In this document: positions 19,757 through 28,045 of the stretch, piece by piece | How positions within the stretch are numbered: the stretch's first letter is position 1 | Layout of the letters: each line of letters opens with the position of its first letter | Source: Sphingopyxis sp. FD7 | Lineage (GTDB): Bacteria > Pseudomonadota > Alphaproteobacteria > Sphingomonadales > Sphingomonadaceae | NCBI RefSeq assembly: GCF_003609835.1 | Contig: NZ_AP017898.1 | Span: forward strand, 1,178,001 to 1,242,000 | Length of the DNA: 64,000 nt | Reading direction: 5' to 3' | The notes under the pieces: model-generated | What the model saw: only the letters and a program-made list of their open reading frames with translations | Database searches by the model: none | Told to the model about the DNA's origin: nothing | Program-made: the position numbers and the translations under genes

Positions 19757-19848
19757 CCTGACCGCAGAAATCGATTGGCATCGCGCCCGCGCGTAACCAC
19801 ATAGGCGCGGGCCGCGAATGGCTGTGCGATCTATCAGGGGTTTCCTTC

Positions 19849-21195
19849 ATGTCCGATTTCGACTTCGATCTCTTTGTCATCGGCGCGGGTTCGGGCGGCG
19901 TGCGCGCGTCGCGCATCGCGGCCTCGCACGGCGCGCGCGTCGCCGTGGCGGAGGAGCATCGGGTCGGCGGCACCTGCGTCATCCGCGGCTGCGTGCCCAA
20001 AAAGCTGCTCGTCTATGGCGCGCATTTCGCCGAAGACCTGAAGGACGCGCGCAAGTTCGGCTGGGACGTTCCCGATTGCCGTTTCGACTGGGACGTGCTG
20101 CGCGATAATGTGCTCGCCGAGGTCGACCGGCTCGAGGGTCTTTATGGCCAGACGCTCGACAACCACAAGGTCAGGGTCTTCAAGACCCGTGCGACCGTTG
20201 TCGGACCGCAGAAGGTCCGCCTCGCCGACGGGCAGGAACTCACCTCCGAACGGATCCTGATCGCGACCGGCGGCTGGCCGCACGTTCCGGATTTTCCGGG
20301 CAGCGAATATGCGATCACGTCGAACGAGGTGTTCCATCTCGAAACGCTGCCAAAGCGCGTCGTGATCGCGGGCGGCGGCTATATCGCCAACGAGTTTGCC
20401 GGCATCTTCAACGAGTTCGGCAGCAAGGTGACGATCGTCAACCGCGGCGACACGATCCTGCGCGGCTATGACGAGCAGATCCGCGACCGCTTGCTCCAGA
20501 TTTCGATGACCAAGGGCATTGATTTCAAGTTCAACGCGCCGTTCCGCTCAATCGAAAAAAATGACGACGGGTCGCTCACCGTGCTGCTGGAGAATTGCGA
20601 GCCGATCGTCGCCGATGCGGTGCTGATGGCGACCGGACGTGTCCCCAACACCAAGGGACTCGGTCTGGAAGACGTCGGCGTTGCGCTCGATGCGGCGGGC
20701 GCCATCAAGGTGGATGAGCAAAACCAGTCGTCGGTACCGAGCATCTATGGCGTCGGCGACGTCACCAACCGCATTCAGCTGACTCCGGTGGCGATCCGCG
20801 AGGGGCAGGCCTTTGCCGACAGCGTCTATGGCGGCAAGCCCACCGTCGTCGATTACGCCAACGTCCCGAGCGCGGTGTTCAGCCACCCGCCGATCGGCGC
20901 GGTCGGCATGACCGAGGCCCAGGCGCGCAACAAGCTGGGCTCGATTCGCGTCTACACCAGCGATTTTCGTGCGATGAAAAATGTCCTTGCGGGTCGTAAC
21001 GAGCGCGCACTCTACAAGATGATCGTCAACGCCGCGACCGATCAGGTCGTCGGCCTGCACATGATTGGCCCCGACGCGCCGGAGATATTGCAGGCCGCGG
21101 CAGTCGCGGTGAAAGCTGGGCTGACCAAGGCGGATTTCGACGCGACGGTGGCGCTGCACCCGAGCATGGCCGAAGAGCTGGTGTTGCTGAAATAG
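19849..21195 (+). CDS. gor: Glutathione-disulfide reductase
   Basis: The 448-residue FAD enzyme reduces glutathione disulfide with NADPH. It has the FAD-binding VIGAGSGGVRA loop, the redox disulfide Cys43/Cys48 in GGTCVIRGCVPKK, the NAD(P) loop VIAGGGYIANEFA, and the C-terminal catalytic histidine in ALHPSMAEE. The double-lysine after the second cysteine is characteristic of Gor against dihydrolipoamide dehydrogenase (compare the lpdA gene at 50988). Confidence 0.93.
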   Translation: MSDFDFDLFVIGAGSGGVRASRIAASHGARVAVAEEHRVGGTCVIRGCVPKKLLVYGAHFAEDLKDARKFGWDVPDCRFDWDVLRDNVLAEVDRLEGLYGQTLDNHKVRVFKTRATVVGPQKVRLADGQELTSERILIATGGWPHVPDFPGSEYAITSNEVFHLETLPKRVVIAGGGYIANEFAGIFNEFGSKVTIVNRGDTILRGYDEQIRDRLLQISMTKGIDFKFNAPFRSIEKNDDGSLTVLLENCEPIVADAVLMATGRVPNTKGLGLEDVGVALDAAGAIKVDEQNQSSVPSIYGVGDVTNRIQLTPVAIREGQAFADSVYGGKPTVVDYANVPSAVFSHPPIGAVGMTEAQARNKLGSIRVYTSDFRAMKNVLAGRNERALYKMIVNAATDQVVGLHMIGPDAPEILQAAAVAVKAGLTKADFDATVALHPSMAEELVLLK

Positions 21196-21213
21196 GACGG
21201 GACAAGATCCAAT

Positions 21214-21249
21214 CCCGTTCGTGTCTCGACGTCGCTCGACACGAACGGG
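21214..21249. terminator. Likely bidirectional terminator hairpin between gor and pccR
   Basis: CCCGTTCGTGTC (21214-21225) pairs with GACACGAACGGG (21238-21249) as a 12-bp perfect stem between two convergent genes. It is a member of the CCGTTCG repeat family, apparently recruited as a terminator. Confidence 0.6.
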
Positions 21250-21272
21250 CTTTGGGGCAGTTTTAGCTTCCT

Positions 21273-22679
21273 TCACCCAATCCGGTACGGCACCACATCG
21301 CGCCGGTCCGGATCGACCAGGATCGGCCGGTCGCTTGGCGGAAACGCACGCTGGTCGCAGTCATCGCGCGGGCAGATACGGCACGAGGAGCCGATGCGCG
21401 TTGCGGCCTGCGGCGCGCCCACATCCACCCCGTCGGCATAGACGAAATCACCGGCATATTGCGCCTCGCACCCCAAAGCCACGGCGTAGCGCCGCGGGGA
21501 CCGCGCATAGCTGCCCGACGGTTTCACCAGCCCCTTCGCCATCGACACATAGCGGAGGCCATCGGGCGTTTCGGCGAGCTGGAACAGGATGCGGTCGGGG
21601 ATCGCGACCGCTTCATGGACAATCCACAAGGGACAGGCGCCGCCGAAGCGGGCGAATTGCAGCCGCGTCGCGCTGTGCCGCTTGGTGATATTGCCCGCCA
21701 TGTCGACGCGGCAGAAGAACATCGGGATGCCGCGCGCGCCGGGACGCTGGAGCGTCGAGAGGCGGTGGCACGTCTGCTCGAAGCTCACGCCATATTCGAG
21801 CCGCAGCCGGTCGATGTCATGGCGCACCGTGCGCGCACTGGCGCGGAAGGGGGCGTAGGGCATGAGCAACGCGCCCGCGGCATAGTTGGCGAGGCCGACG
21901 TGGAGCAATTGCCGCGCCGCCGCGGTGCGCAGCGGCGAGGCCTCGACGACTGCCGCAATGTCCTCGGCGAGCGCAAGCGCGGCGAGCTGGTGTGCCAGCT
22001 GGAAACGGCGACTCTCGGCGGGCTGCGACGGATCGACGACGAGGTGACGCATCGTCGCGTCATAATCGCGGAGCGCAGGAGCCTGGCGATAGACAATCGA
22101 AATGCCGAGCGCGTCGCGGAGCCGTTGTTCGATCCGTTCGACGGGCGGCGAGGCGGCTTGTCCACGGATCTGGCTCGCAAGTGCCTCGGCGGCGCGGTCG
22201 AGCCGGTCGACATAATTGCCCGCGTCGTGGAACCAGTCGCGCACCTCTTCCCACGGCAGGCGGCTGCCCTCGGCCGTGCCGCCGGTGAGCGCCTCGTCGA
22301 TGATCTGGAGCCGCTGGCCTGCGCGGCGATAGGCGGCGTGGAGGGCGACGAACTGGTCGGCGAGCTGCGGCTGCTGGAGTGCCGCACGCTCGAGCTGGTC
22401 GGGGGGCAGAGGCGACGCCGCAAACAGCGGATCGGCGGCCGCTTCGCGCAGCGCGCCAGCGCGGCGGTCGCCCGCGTCGCTCGCGACCTCTTCCCATTCG
22501 AGCGGGAAGAGCTTTTGCAACCGGTCGAGCAGTGCCGGGGTCAGCGGGCGATCGTCATGCTCGATCTGACTGAGGTAGGAGGTCGAGATGCCGAGCGTCG
22601 CGGCGAACTCGGCCTGTTTGAGACCGCGATCGAGGCGCAGCGCCTTGAGACGATTTCCCGCAAAGATTCGTTGGCGCAC
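21273..22679 (-). CDS. pccR: PccR-type short-chain acyl-CoA regulator (ScfR family)
   Basis: The 468-residue regulator has an N-terminal XRE helix-turn-helix (residues about 8-62, LKQAEFAATLGISTSYLSQIE), a degenerate IrrE/ImmA-like middle domain (about 150-300) and a C-terminal DUF2083-type domain with a cysteine cluster (SSCRICPRDDCDQ). This architecture defines the ScfR family; PccR of Rhodobacter sphaeroides, divergent from pccB, controls propionyl-CoA carboxylase. Here too the gene is divergent from pccB, and TTTGCAAA-type boxes lie between them. It starts with GTG. RamB/MccR-type relatives are the alternative, but the neighbour makes PccR most likely. Confidence 0.85.
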   Translation of the reverse strand: MRQRIFAGNRLKALRLDRGLKQAEFAATLGISTSYLSQIEHDDRPLTPALLDRLQKLFPLEWEEVASDAGDRRAGALREAAADPLFAASPLPPDQLERAALQQPQLADQFVALHAAYRRAGQRLQIIDEALTGGTAEGSRLPWEEVRDWFHDAGNYVDRLDRAAEALASQIRGQAASPPVERIEQRLRDALGISIVYRQAPALRDYDATMRHLVVDPSQPAESRRFQLAHQLAALALAEDIAAVVEASPLRTAAARQLLHVGLANYAAGALLMPYAPFRASARTVRHDIDRLRLEYGVSFEQTCHRLSTLQRPGARGIPMFFCRVDMAGNITKRHSATRLQFARFGGACPLWIVHEAVAIPDRILFQLAETPDGLRYVSMAKGLVKPSGSYARSPRRYAVALGCEAQYAGDFVYADGVDVGAPQAATRIGSSCRICPRDDCDQRAFPPSDRPILVDPDRRDVVPYRIG

Positions 22680-22684
22680 CGCAA

Positions 22685-22827
22685 ATCCTCCCCTGAAAGG
22701 GGAGGGGGATCACCCGAAGGGTGGTGGAGGGGCACGCGAGCTGTTTCCCGGCCTAGAAGCGCTGCGAATATCCGCGCGTGCCCCTCCATCATGCTTCGCA
22801 TGGTCCCCTCCCCGTGCTGGGGAGGAT
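22685..22827. repeat. Paired CCTCCCC hairpin element in the pccR-pccB interval
   Basis: The element begins ATCCTCCCCTGAAAGGGGAG and ends with CCGTGCTGGGGAGGAT, with inner arms including GGTGGAGGGGCACGC and its inverse. A sister copy lies at 24462-24596 on the other side of pccB. It sits between the pccR start and the TTTGCAAA boxes. Confidence 0.75.
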
Positions 22828-22860
22828 AGTTTGCAAACTGGCACTTTGCAACTTTGCAAG
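22828..22860 (+). promoter_or_regulatory. PccR operator-like TTTGCAA boxes
   Basis: AGTTTGCAAACT (22828-22839) is a perfect palindrome, followed by TTTGCAAC (22845) and TTTGCAAG (22853). The PccR motif known in R. sphaeroides is TTTGCAAA-N4-TTTGCAAA upstream of pccB. Here the spacing between units is 15 and 8 bp rather than 12. The boxes end 64 bp before the pccB start. Confidence 0.7.
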
Positions 22861-22924
22861 TTCGCATTTGCCTCGCGCTCGCCGAACGGGCAGGGGAGCT
22901 TTTCGCATTCATCCGGAGAGCCGC

Positions 22925-24457
22925 ATGTCCGCCAATATCGCCGAAATGGAACGCCGCCGCGCCGCCGCCGCGCTGGGCGGCGGGCAGAAGCGCATCGACG
23001 CGCAGCACAGCAAGGGCAAGCTGACCGCGCGCGAGCGGCTCGACGTGCTGCTCGACGAGGGATCGTTCGAGGAGCTCGACACCTATGTCGAGCATGACTG
23101 CGTCGATTTCGGGATGCAGGACCAGAAGATTCCCGGTGACGGCGTCGTGACCGGATCGGGGACGATCAACGGCCGTCTCGTCTATGTGTTCAGCCAGGAT
23201 TTCACCGTTTTCGGCGGGTCGCTGTCGAAACGCCATGCCGAGAAGATCTGCAAGGTGATGGACAAGGCGATGCTGGTCGGCGCGCCGGTCATCGGCCTGA
23301 ACGACAGCGGCGGCGCGCGTATCCAGGAGGGCGTCGCGTCATTGGGCGGCTACGCCGATGTGTTCCAGAAGAATGTGCTGGCGTCGGGCGTGGTGCCGCA
23401 GATCAGCCTGATCATGGGGCCTTGCGCGGGCGGGGCGGTTTACAGCCCGGCGATGACCGACTTCATCTTCATGGTGAAAGACAGCAGCTATATGTTCGTC
23501 ACCGGTCCCGACGTCGTGAAGACGGTGACCAACGAGGTGGTGACGCAGGAGGAGCTCGGCGGCGCGATCACGCACACGACGAAAAGCTCGGTCGCCGACC
23601 TCGCGTTCGAGAATGACATCGAGGCGCTGCTCAGCGTCCGCGATTTCTTCGATTATCTGCCCGAAAATAACCGCGCCGGGGTTCCCGTACGCCCGACGAG
23701 CGACCCGTTCGATCGCGCCGAAATGAGCCTCGACACGCTGATCCCGCCCAATGCGAACCAGCCCTATGACATGCACGAGCTGATCCGGAAGACCGTCGAC
23801 GAGGGTGATTTCTTCGAGGTGCAGCCGGCGCACGCCGCAAACATCATCTGCGGCTTCGGGCGGATCGAGGGGCGCACGATCGGCATTGTCGCCAATCAGC
23901 CGATGGTGCTCGCGGGCGTGCTCGACATCAATTCGTCGAAGAAAGCCGCGCGCTTCGTGCGCTTCTGCGATGCGTTCGAGATTCCGATCGTCACCTTCGT
24001 CGACGTCCCCGGCTTCCTGCCCGGCACCGCGCAGGAGTATAACGGCATCATCAAGCATGGCGCGAAACTGCTCTTCGCCTATGCCGAGGCGACCGTGCCG
24101 AAGATCACGGTCATCACGCGCAAGGCCTATGGCGGCGCCTATGACGTGATGGCGTCGAAGCATCTGCGCGGTGACCTCAACTATGCCTGGCCGACCGCCG
24201 AGATCGCGGTGATGGGCGCGAAGGGCGCGGTCGAGATCATCTTCCGCAGCGACATCGGCGACCCCGAAAAGATTGCCGAGCGCACGAAGGAATATGAGGA
24301 CCGCTTCGCCAACCCCTTCGTCGCGGCGCAGCGCGGCTATATCGACGAGGTGATTTACCCGCACTCGACGCGGCGGAGGATCGCGTTGGGGTTAAGGAAG
24401 CTGCGGAACAAGCAGTTGGGGAATCCGTGGAAGAAGCATGACAATATTCCGCTGTGA
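22925..24457 (+). CDS. pccB: Propionyl-CoA carboxylase beta subunit
   Basis: The 510-residue carboxyltransferase subunit moves CO2 from biotin on PccA to propionyl-CoA. Crotonase-fold halves carry [17 protein letters not shown] and [12 protein letters not shown] in the first domain, and [19 protein letters not shown] plus [10 protein letters not shown] in the second. I chose ATG 22925 (GGAGAG upstream); the longer in-frame reading would translate the operator and hairpin element. It is the first gene of the pathway run pccB-mce-mcm-bioB-pccA. Methylcrotonyl- or acetyl-CoA specificity is less likely given mce and mcm. Confidence 0.93.
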   Translation: MSANIAEMERRRAAAALGGGQKRIDAQHSKGKLTARERLDVLLDEGSFEELDTYVEHDCVDFGMQDQKIPGDGVVTGSGTINGRLVYVFSQDFTVFGGSLSKRHAEKICKVMDKAMLVGAPVIGLNDSGGARIQEGVASLGGYADVFQKNVLASGVVPQISLIMGPCAGGAVYSPAMTDFIFMVKDSSYMFVTGPDVVKTVTNEVVTQEELGGAITHTTKSSVADLAFENDIEALLSVRDFFDYLPENNRAGVPVRPTSDPFDRAEMSLDTLIPPNANQPYDMHELIRKTVDEGDFFEVQPAHAANIICGFGRIEGRTIGIVANQPMVLAGVLDINSSKKAARFVRFCDAFEIPIVTFVDVPGFLPGTAQEYNGIIKHGAKLLFAYAEATVPKITVITRKAYGGAYDVMASKHLRGDLNYAWPTAEIAVMGAKGAVEIIFRSDIGDPEKIAERTKEYEDRFANPFVAAQRGYIDEVIYPHSTRRRIALGLRKLRNKQLGNPWKKHDNIPL

Positions 24458-24461
24458 TATG

Positions 24462-24596
24462 ATCCTCCCCGAAACGGGGAGGGGGACCATGCGAAGCATG
24501 GTGGAGGGGGGTGTCGGCCTTGCGCGACGTGGCGTCAGGACGCGAACCCCCTCCGTCAGCGCTTCGCGCTGCCACCTCCCCGCAAGCGGGGAGGAT
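24462..24596. repeat. Paired CCTCCCC hairpin element after pccB
   Basis: It runs from ATCCTCCCCGAAACGGGGAG to CTCCCCGCAAGCGGGGAGGAT, with ACCATGCGAAGCATGGT and CAGCGCTTCGCGCTG inner hairpins. Sister of the element at 22685-22827, so pccB is bracketed by two copies. Confidence 0.8.
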
Positions 24597-24608
24597 TAAG
24601 GAAACATC

Positions 24609-24734
24609 ATGAAACTGGGCCGCCTCAACCATATCGGCGTTGCGACGCCGTCGATTGCCGACAGCATCGTCTTTTACCGCAAACTGACGGTTGCGACGAC
24701 TCCGTCTCAACATTATAATGATCTTATAATGTGA
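24609..24734 (+). pseudogene. Truncated 5' fragment of methylmalonyl-CoA epimerase
   Basis: The first 24 codons (24609-24680) match the start of mce at 25242-25313 in 68 of 72 bases, and all four differences are third-position synonymous changes. After codon 24 the reading frame runs into unrelated sequence and stops at 24734 after 41 codons. A purine-rich AAGGAAA precedes its ATG. This looks like the native gene start left behind when a cassette (24681-25241) entered, and it may now act as a short leader ORF for the next gene. Confidence 0.75.
24691..24719 (+). promoter_or_regulatory. Strong sigma70-type promoter with repeated AT-rich half-sites
   Basis: TTGCGA (24691) is followed after 17 bp by TATAAT (24714), a perfect -10 that is rare in this GC-rich sequence. 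TTATAATG occurs at 24713 and again at 24724, an 11-bp direct repeat. Such repeats suit autoregulation by the ribbon-helix-helix protein encoded next; that link is inference. Confidence 0.6.
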
Positions 24735-24745
24735 AGGAGTCTGCC

Positions 24746-25036
24746 ATGCAAACCGAACGTGTTACGTTCCTGACGAGCCCGGATCATAAAAAGGCGCTCG
24801 ATGCCTTCGCCGCCAAGCGCGGTGAATCGGTCGGCAATGTCGTGCGCGAGGCCACGTCGCGCTATATCGCCGGGCGAGTGTCCGACGACGAAGAAGAAGC
24901 GTTGAAACTGCTCGCGCAGGAACTGAATGAAGCCGTGCCCAAAATGCGCGCCAGTCTGGAACGGTCGATCACCAAGCTGGAAAAGACGCGCAAGGAAGTC
25001 GACAAGATGCTGCGCGATGCGGGTGTGCGGAAATGA
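24746..25036 (+). CDS. Ribbon-helix-helix-like small protein (cassette gene 1)
   Basis: The 96-residue protein begins with a beta-strand and two helices in the pattern of MetJ/Arc repressors (RVTFLTSPDHKKALDAF, then SVGNVVREATSRYI, residues about 5-45). A highly charged coiled-coil-like C-terminal half follows (about 52-90). I chose ATG 24746, seven bases after AAGGAG, over an in-frame GTG at 24731. Its stop overlaps the next gene as ATGA. An antitoxin or autoregulator is plausible, but no toxin-like fold is seen in the partner, so I leave function open. Confidence 0.6.
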   Translation: MQTERVTFLTSPDHKKALDAFAAKRGESVGNVVREATSRYIAGRVSDDEEEALKLLAQELNEAVPKMRASLERSITKLEKTRKEVDKMLRDAGVRK

Positions 25037-25245
25037 GCACGGTATCCGACATTCTGAAGTCCATTCGCGAGGTGCTCCTGCTGCAATCGCAGGTCGAACG
25101 CCTTGAGGAACAGATCGACGAACAGATTAATGAGCTGAAACAGGTGTCGCGCGACATCATCGCCTTGGACAAGCGCGTCGTTCGCATCGAAACGATGATC
25201 GAAATGTCCGGCCGCGGCGGTGGTCAACCGAGGATCGAAGGATGA
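25033..25245 (+). CDS. Small coiled-coil protein of unknown function (cassette gene 2)
   Basis: The 70-residue product is almost wholly helical with a heptad pattern (residues about 14-58; VERLEEQIDEQINELKQV, then DKRVVRIETMIEM). No catalytic residues or membrane segments are visible. It overlaps gene 1 by ATGA at its start and mce by ATGA at its end, so the cassette is translationally spliced into the propionate operon. The charged helix may pair with the coiled-coil half of gene 1. Short proteins of this look are common beside RHH-like genes but I know no assigned function. Confidence 0.55.
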   Translation: MSTVSDILKSIREVLLLQSQVERLEEQIDEQINELKQVSRDIIALDKRVVRIETMIEMSGRGGGQPRIEG

Positions 25246-25682
25246 AACTAGGCCGCCTCAACCACATCGGCGTCGCGACGCCGTCGATCGCCGACAGCAT
25301 CGTCTTTTACCGCGACGTGATGGGCGCGACGAAGATCCACGAGCCGTTCGACCTGCCCGAGCAGGGAGTGAAAGTGTGTTTTGTCGATACGCCGGGTGCG
25401 GGCGGGGCGATGGACGGCACGCAGATCGAGCTGATCGAGCCTTTGCCCGGTAACACCTCGATCGCGGGGTTTCTGGAGAAGAACCCGGCGGGGGGGCAGC
25501 ATCATGTCTGTTACGAGGTGCCCGACATTCATGCGGCCAGGGCGGCGTTCGAGGCGCTGGGCAAGCGGGTGCTGGGGGAGCCGCGGATCGGGGCGCATGG
25601 GACGCTGATTTTCTTCCTGCACCCCAAGGATATGGGCGGGGTGCTGACCGAGATTATGGAGACGCCGAAGGGGGCGCATTGA
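25242..25682 (+). CDS. mce: Methylmalonyl-CoA epimerase
   Basis: The 146-residue VOC-fold metalloenzyme interconverts (S)- and (R)-methylmalonyl-CoA between carboxylase and mutase. Metal-ligand positions are visible: His8 in LNHIGVA, a Gln in GTQIELIEP, His in GGQHHVCYEV, and Glu in LTEIMETP. The gene is full length, but its first 72 bases duplicate 24609-24680. It now depends on the inserted cassette for promoter and translational coupling. Confidence 0.9.
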   Translation: MKLGRLNHIGVATPSIADSIVFYRDVMGATKIHEPFDLPEQGVKVCFVDTPGAGGAMDGTQIELIEPLPGNTSIAGFLEKNPAGGQHHVCYEVPDIHAARAAFEALGKRVLGEPRIGAHGTLIFFLHPKDMGGVLTEIMETPKGAH

Positions 25683-25694
25683 CCTGTTTTGCTT

Positions 25695-25797
25695 CGTCAC
25701 CCTGAACTTGTTTCAGGGTCCATGGCCCGCCGTTTCCTTGGACTCGGCGTAAAATTCGAACTCCGGCCATGGATGCTGAAACAAGTTCAGCATGACG
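25695..25797. repeat. GTCACCCTGAACTTGTTTCAG inverted-repeat pair
   Basis: Arms starting CGTCACCCTGAACTTGTTTC and ending AACAAGTTCAGCATGACG bracket about 60 bp that also contain CCATGGCC/GGCCATGG. A further small stem, TCCTCTCCC-GGT-GGGAGAGGA, lies at about 25857-25877, just before mcm. Confidence 0.75.
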
Positions 25798-25897
25798 AGT
25801 TTTAGAGGGCGGCAACCCTCACCAACTCCGCCTAGGCCTGTGGCCAAGGCTTCATATCCTCTCCCGGTGGGAGAGGAGATATGGAACGAGACCGCAT

Positions 25898-28045
25898 ATG
25901 ACCGACAAACCCACCCTCGACCAATGGGCCGAAGCCGCCGCCAAGGAAGTGAAGGGCAAGGACCTGACCTGGCACACGCCCGAGGGGATAGCGGTCAAGC
26001 CGCTCTACACCGCCGAGGACGTGCGCGAAGACCCCGGCCTCCCCGGTTTCGCGCCCTTCACGCGCGGGGTGCGGGCGTCGATGTATGCGGGGCGGCCATG
26101 GACGATCCGTCAATATGCGGGCTTTTCGACCGCCGAGGAATCGAACGCCTTTTACCGCCGCAACCTCGCGGCGGGGCAGAAGGGGCTGTCGGTCGCCTTC
26201 GACCTCGCCACCCACCGCGGCTATGACAGCGACCATCCGCGCGTCGTCGGCGACGTCGGCAAGGCGGGGGTCGCGATCGACACGGTCGAGGATATGAAGA
26301 TCCTCTTCGACGGCATCCCGCTCGACCAGATGTCGGTCAGCATGACGATGAACGGCGCGGTGATCCCGATCCTCGCCTTCTTCATCGTCGCGGGCGAGGA
26401 GCAGGGGGTCGACCGCAAATTGCTCGACGGGACGATCCAGAACGACATCCTCAAGGAGTTCATGGTCCGCAACACCTATATCTACCCGCCCGAACCCTCG
26501 ATGCGGATCATCAGCGACATCTTCGGCTACACGTCGCGCGAGATGCCCAAGTTCAACAGCATCTCGATCAGCGGCTATCATATGCAGGAAGCCGGCGCGA
26601 CGCAGGTGCAGGAGCTGGCCTTCACCATCGCCGATGGGGCGGAATATGTGCGCTATGGCGTCGCGTCGGGGCTCGACATCGACAAGTTCGCCGGGCGCCT
26701 GAGCTTCTTCTTCGCGATCGGCATGAACTTCTTCATGGAGATTGCGAAGCTGCGCGCCGCGCGTGTGCTGTGGCACCGTGTTATGACCAACCTTGGCGCC
26801 AGGGACGAGCGCAGCAAGATGCTGCGCACCCATTGCCAGACGTCGGGGGTCAGCCTGACCGAGCAGGACCCCTATAACAATGTCATCCGGACGACGATCG
26901 AGGCGATGGCGGCGATGCTCGGCGGGACGCAGAGCCTGCACACCAACGCGCTCGACGAAGCGATCGCGCTGCCGACCGATTTTTCGGCCCGCATCGCGCG
27001 CAATACACAGATCGTCATCCAGGAAGAAACGGGGATGACCAAGGTCGTCGATCCGCTCGGCGGCTCTTACTATGTCGAAGCGCTGACGCAGGAACTGGTC
27101 GACAAGGCGTGGGAGATTATCGAGCGCGTCGAGAGGGAGGGCGGCATGGCCAAAGCCGTGGCGGCGGGCTGGCCCAAGGCGATGATCGAGGAAGCCGCCG
27201 CCGCCCGGCAGGCGCGCGTCGACCGCGGCGAGGATGTCATCGTCGGGGTGAACAAATATCGTCTGAAGGACGAGGATCTGCTCGAAACGCTCGAGGTCGA
27301 CAACACCAAGGTCCGCGAGGCGCAGGTCGCGCGCATCAATCGCGTGAAGGCGAGCCGCGACGAGGCGGCGTGCCGGGCGGCGCTAGATGCGCTGCGGAGG
27401 GCGGCGGCGGCGCCGCAATCGATCGAAACGAACCTGCTGGCGCACGCCGTTGAAGCCGCGCGTGCGCGTGCGACGCTGGGAGAAATCTCGTCGGCGATGG
27501 AGGAAAGCTTCCAGCGTTACGCCACCCAGCCGACGCCGGTGAAGGGCGTCTATGCCGCGCCCTATGAAGGCGACGATCGCTGGCAACAGGTGCTCGACGG
27601 GGTGAAGGCGGTCGAGCGCCGGATGGGGCGCAAACCGAAGCTGCTCGTCGCCAAAATGGGGCAGGACGGGCATGACCGCGGCGCCAATGTGATCGCTTCG
27701 GCGTTCGGCGACATGGGGTTCGATGTCGTGTCGGGACCGCTGTTCCAGACGCCCGAAGAGACGGTGGTGCTGGCGCTCGAAAACGAGGTCGATGTCGTCG
27801 GCGCATCGAGCCTGGCGGCGGGGCACAAGACACTTATCCCCGAACTTATCCACAAGCTGAAGGAAGCGGGACGCGGCGACATCAAGGTGATCGCGGGCGG
27901 GGTGATCCCGCCGCAGGATTATCAATATCTGCGCGACGCGGGGGTGCAGGGGATTTACGGGCCGGGATCGAACGTCGTGGAATGCGCCGCCGACGTGCTG
28001 CGTTTGTTGGGGCATAATATGCCGCCTTTGGAGGATGCTGCGTGA
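25898..28045 (+). CDS. scpA: Methylmalonyl-CoA mutase
   Basis: The 715-residue B12 enzyme rearranges (R)-methylmalonyl-CoA to succinyl-CoA. The N-terminal TIM barrel starts with LYTAEDV and the [14 protein letters not shown] block. The C-terminal cobalamin domain carries the DxHxxG cobalt-ligand motif in [11 protein letters not shown] (His592) and the GGVIPPQDY loop. It is the homodimeric, catalytic-type chain (no small MutA-like gene here). Its stop overlaps the bioB GTG as GTGA. Confidence 0.96.
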   Translation: MTDKPTLDQWAEAAAKEVKGKDLTWHTPEGIAVKPLYTAEDVREDPGLPGFAPFTRGVRASMYAGRPWTIRQYAGFSTAEESNAFYRRNLAAGQKGLSVAFDLATHRGYDSDHPRVVGDVGKAGVAIDTVEDMKILFDGIPLDQMSVSMTMNGAVIPILAFFIVAGEEQGVDRKLLDGTIQNDILKEFMVRNTYIYPPEPSMRIISDIFGYTSREMPKFNSISISGYHMQEAGATQVQELAFTIADGAEYVRYGVASGLDIDKFAGRLSFFFAIGMNFFMEIAKLRAARVLWHRVMTNLGARDERSKMLRTHCQTSGVSLTEQDPYNNVIRTTIEAMAAMLGGTQSLHTNALDEAIALPTDFSARIARNTQIVIQEETGMTKVVDPLGGSYYVEALTQELVDKAWEIIERVEREGGMAKAVAAGWPKAMIEEAAAARQARVDRGEDVIVGVNKYRLKDEDLLETLEVDNTKVREAQVARINRVKASRDEAACRAALDALRRAAAAPQSIETNLLAHAVEAARARATLGEISSAMEESFQRYATQPTPVKGVYAAPYEGDDRWQQVLDGVKAVERRMGRKPKLLVAKMGQDGHDRGANVIASAFGDMGFDVVSGPLFQTPEETVVLALENEVDVVGASSLAAGHKTLIPELIHKLKEAGRGDIKVIAGGVIPPQDYQYLRDAGVQGIYGPGSNVVECAADVLRLLGHNMPPLEDAA

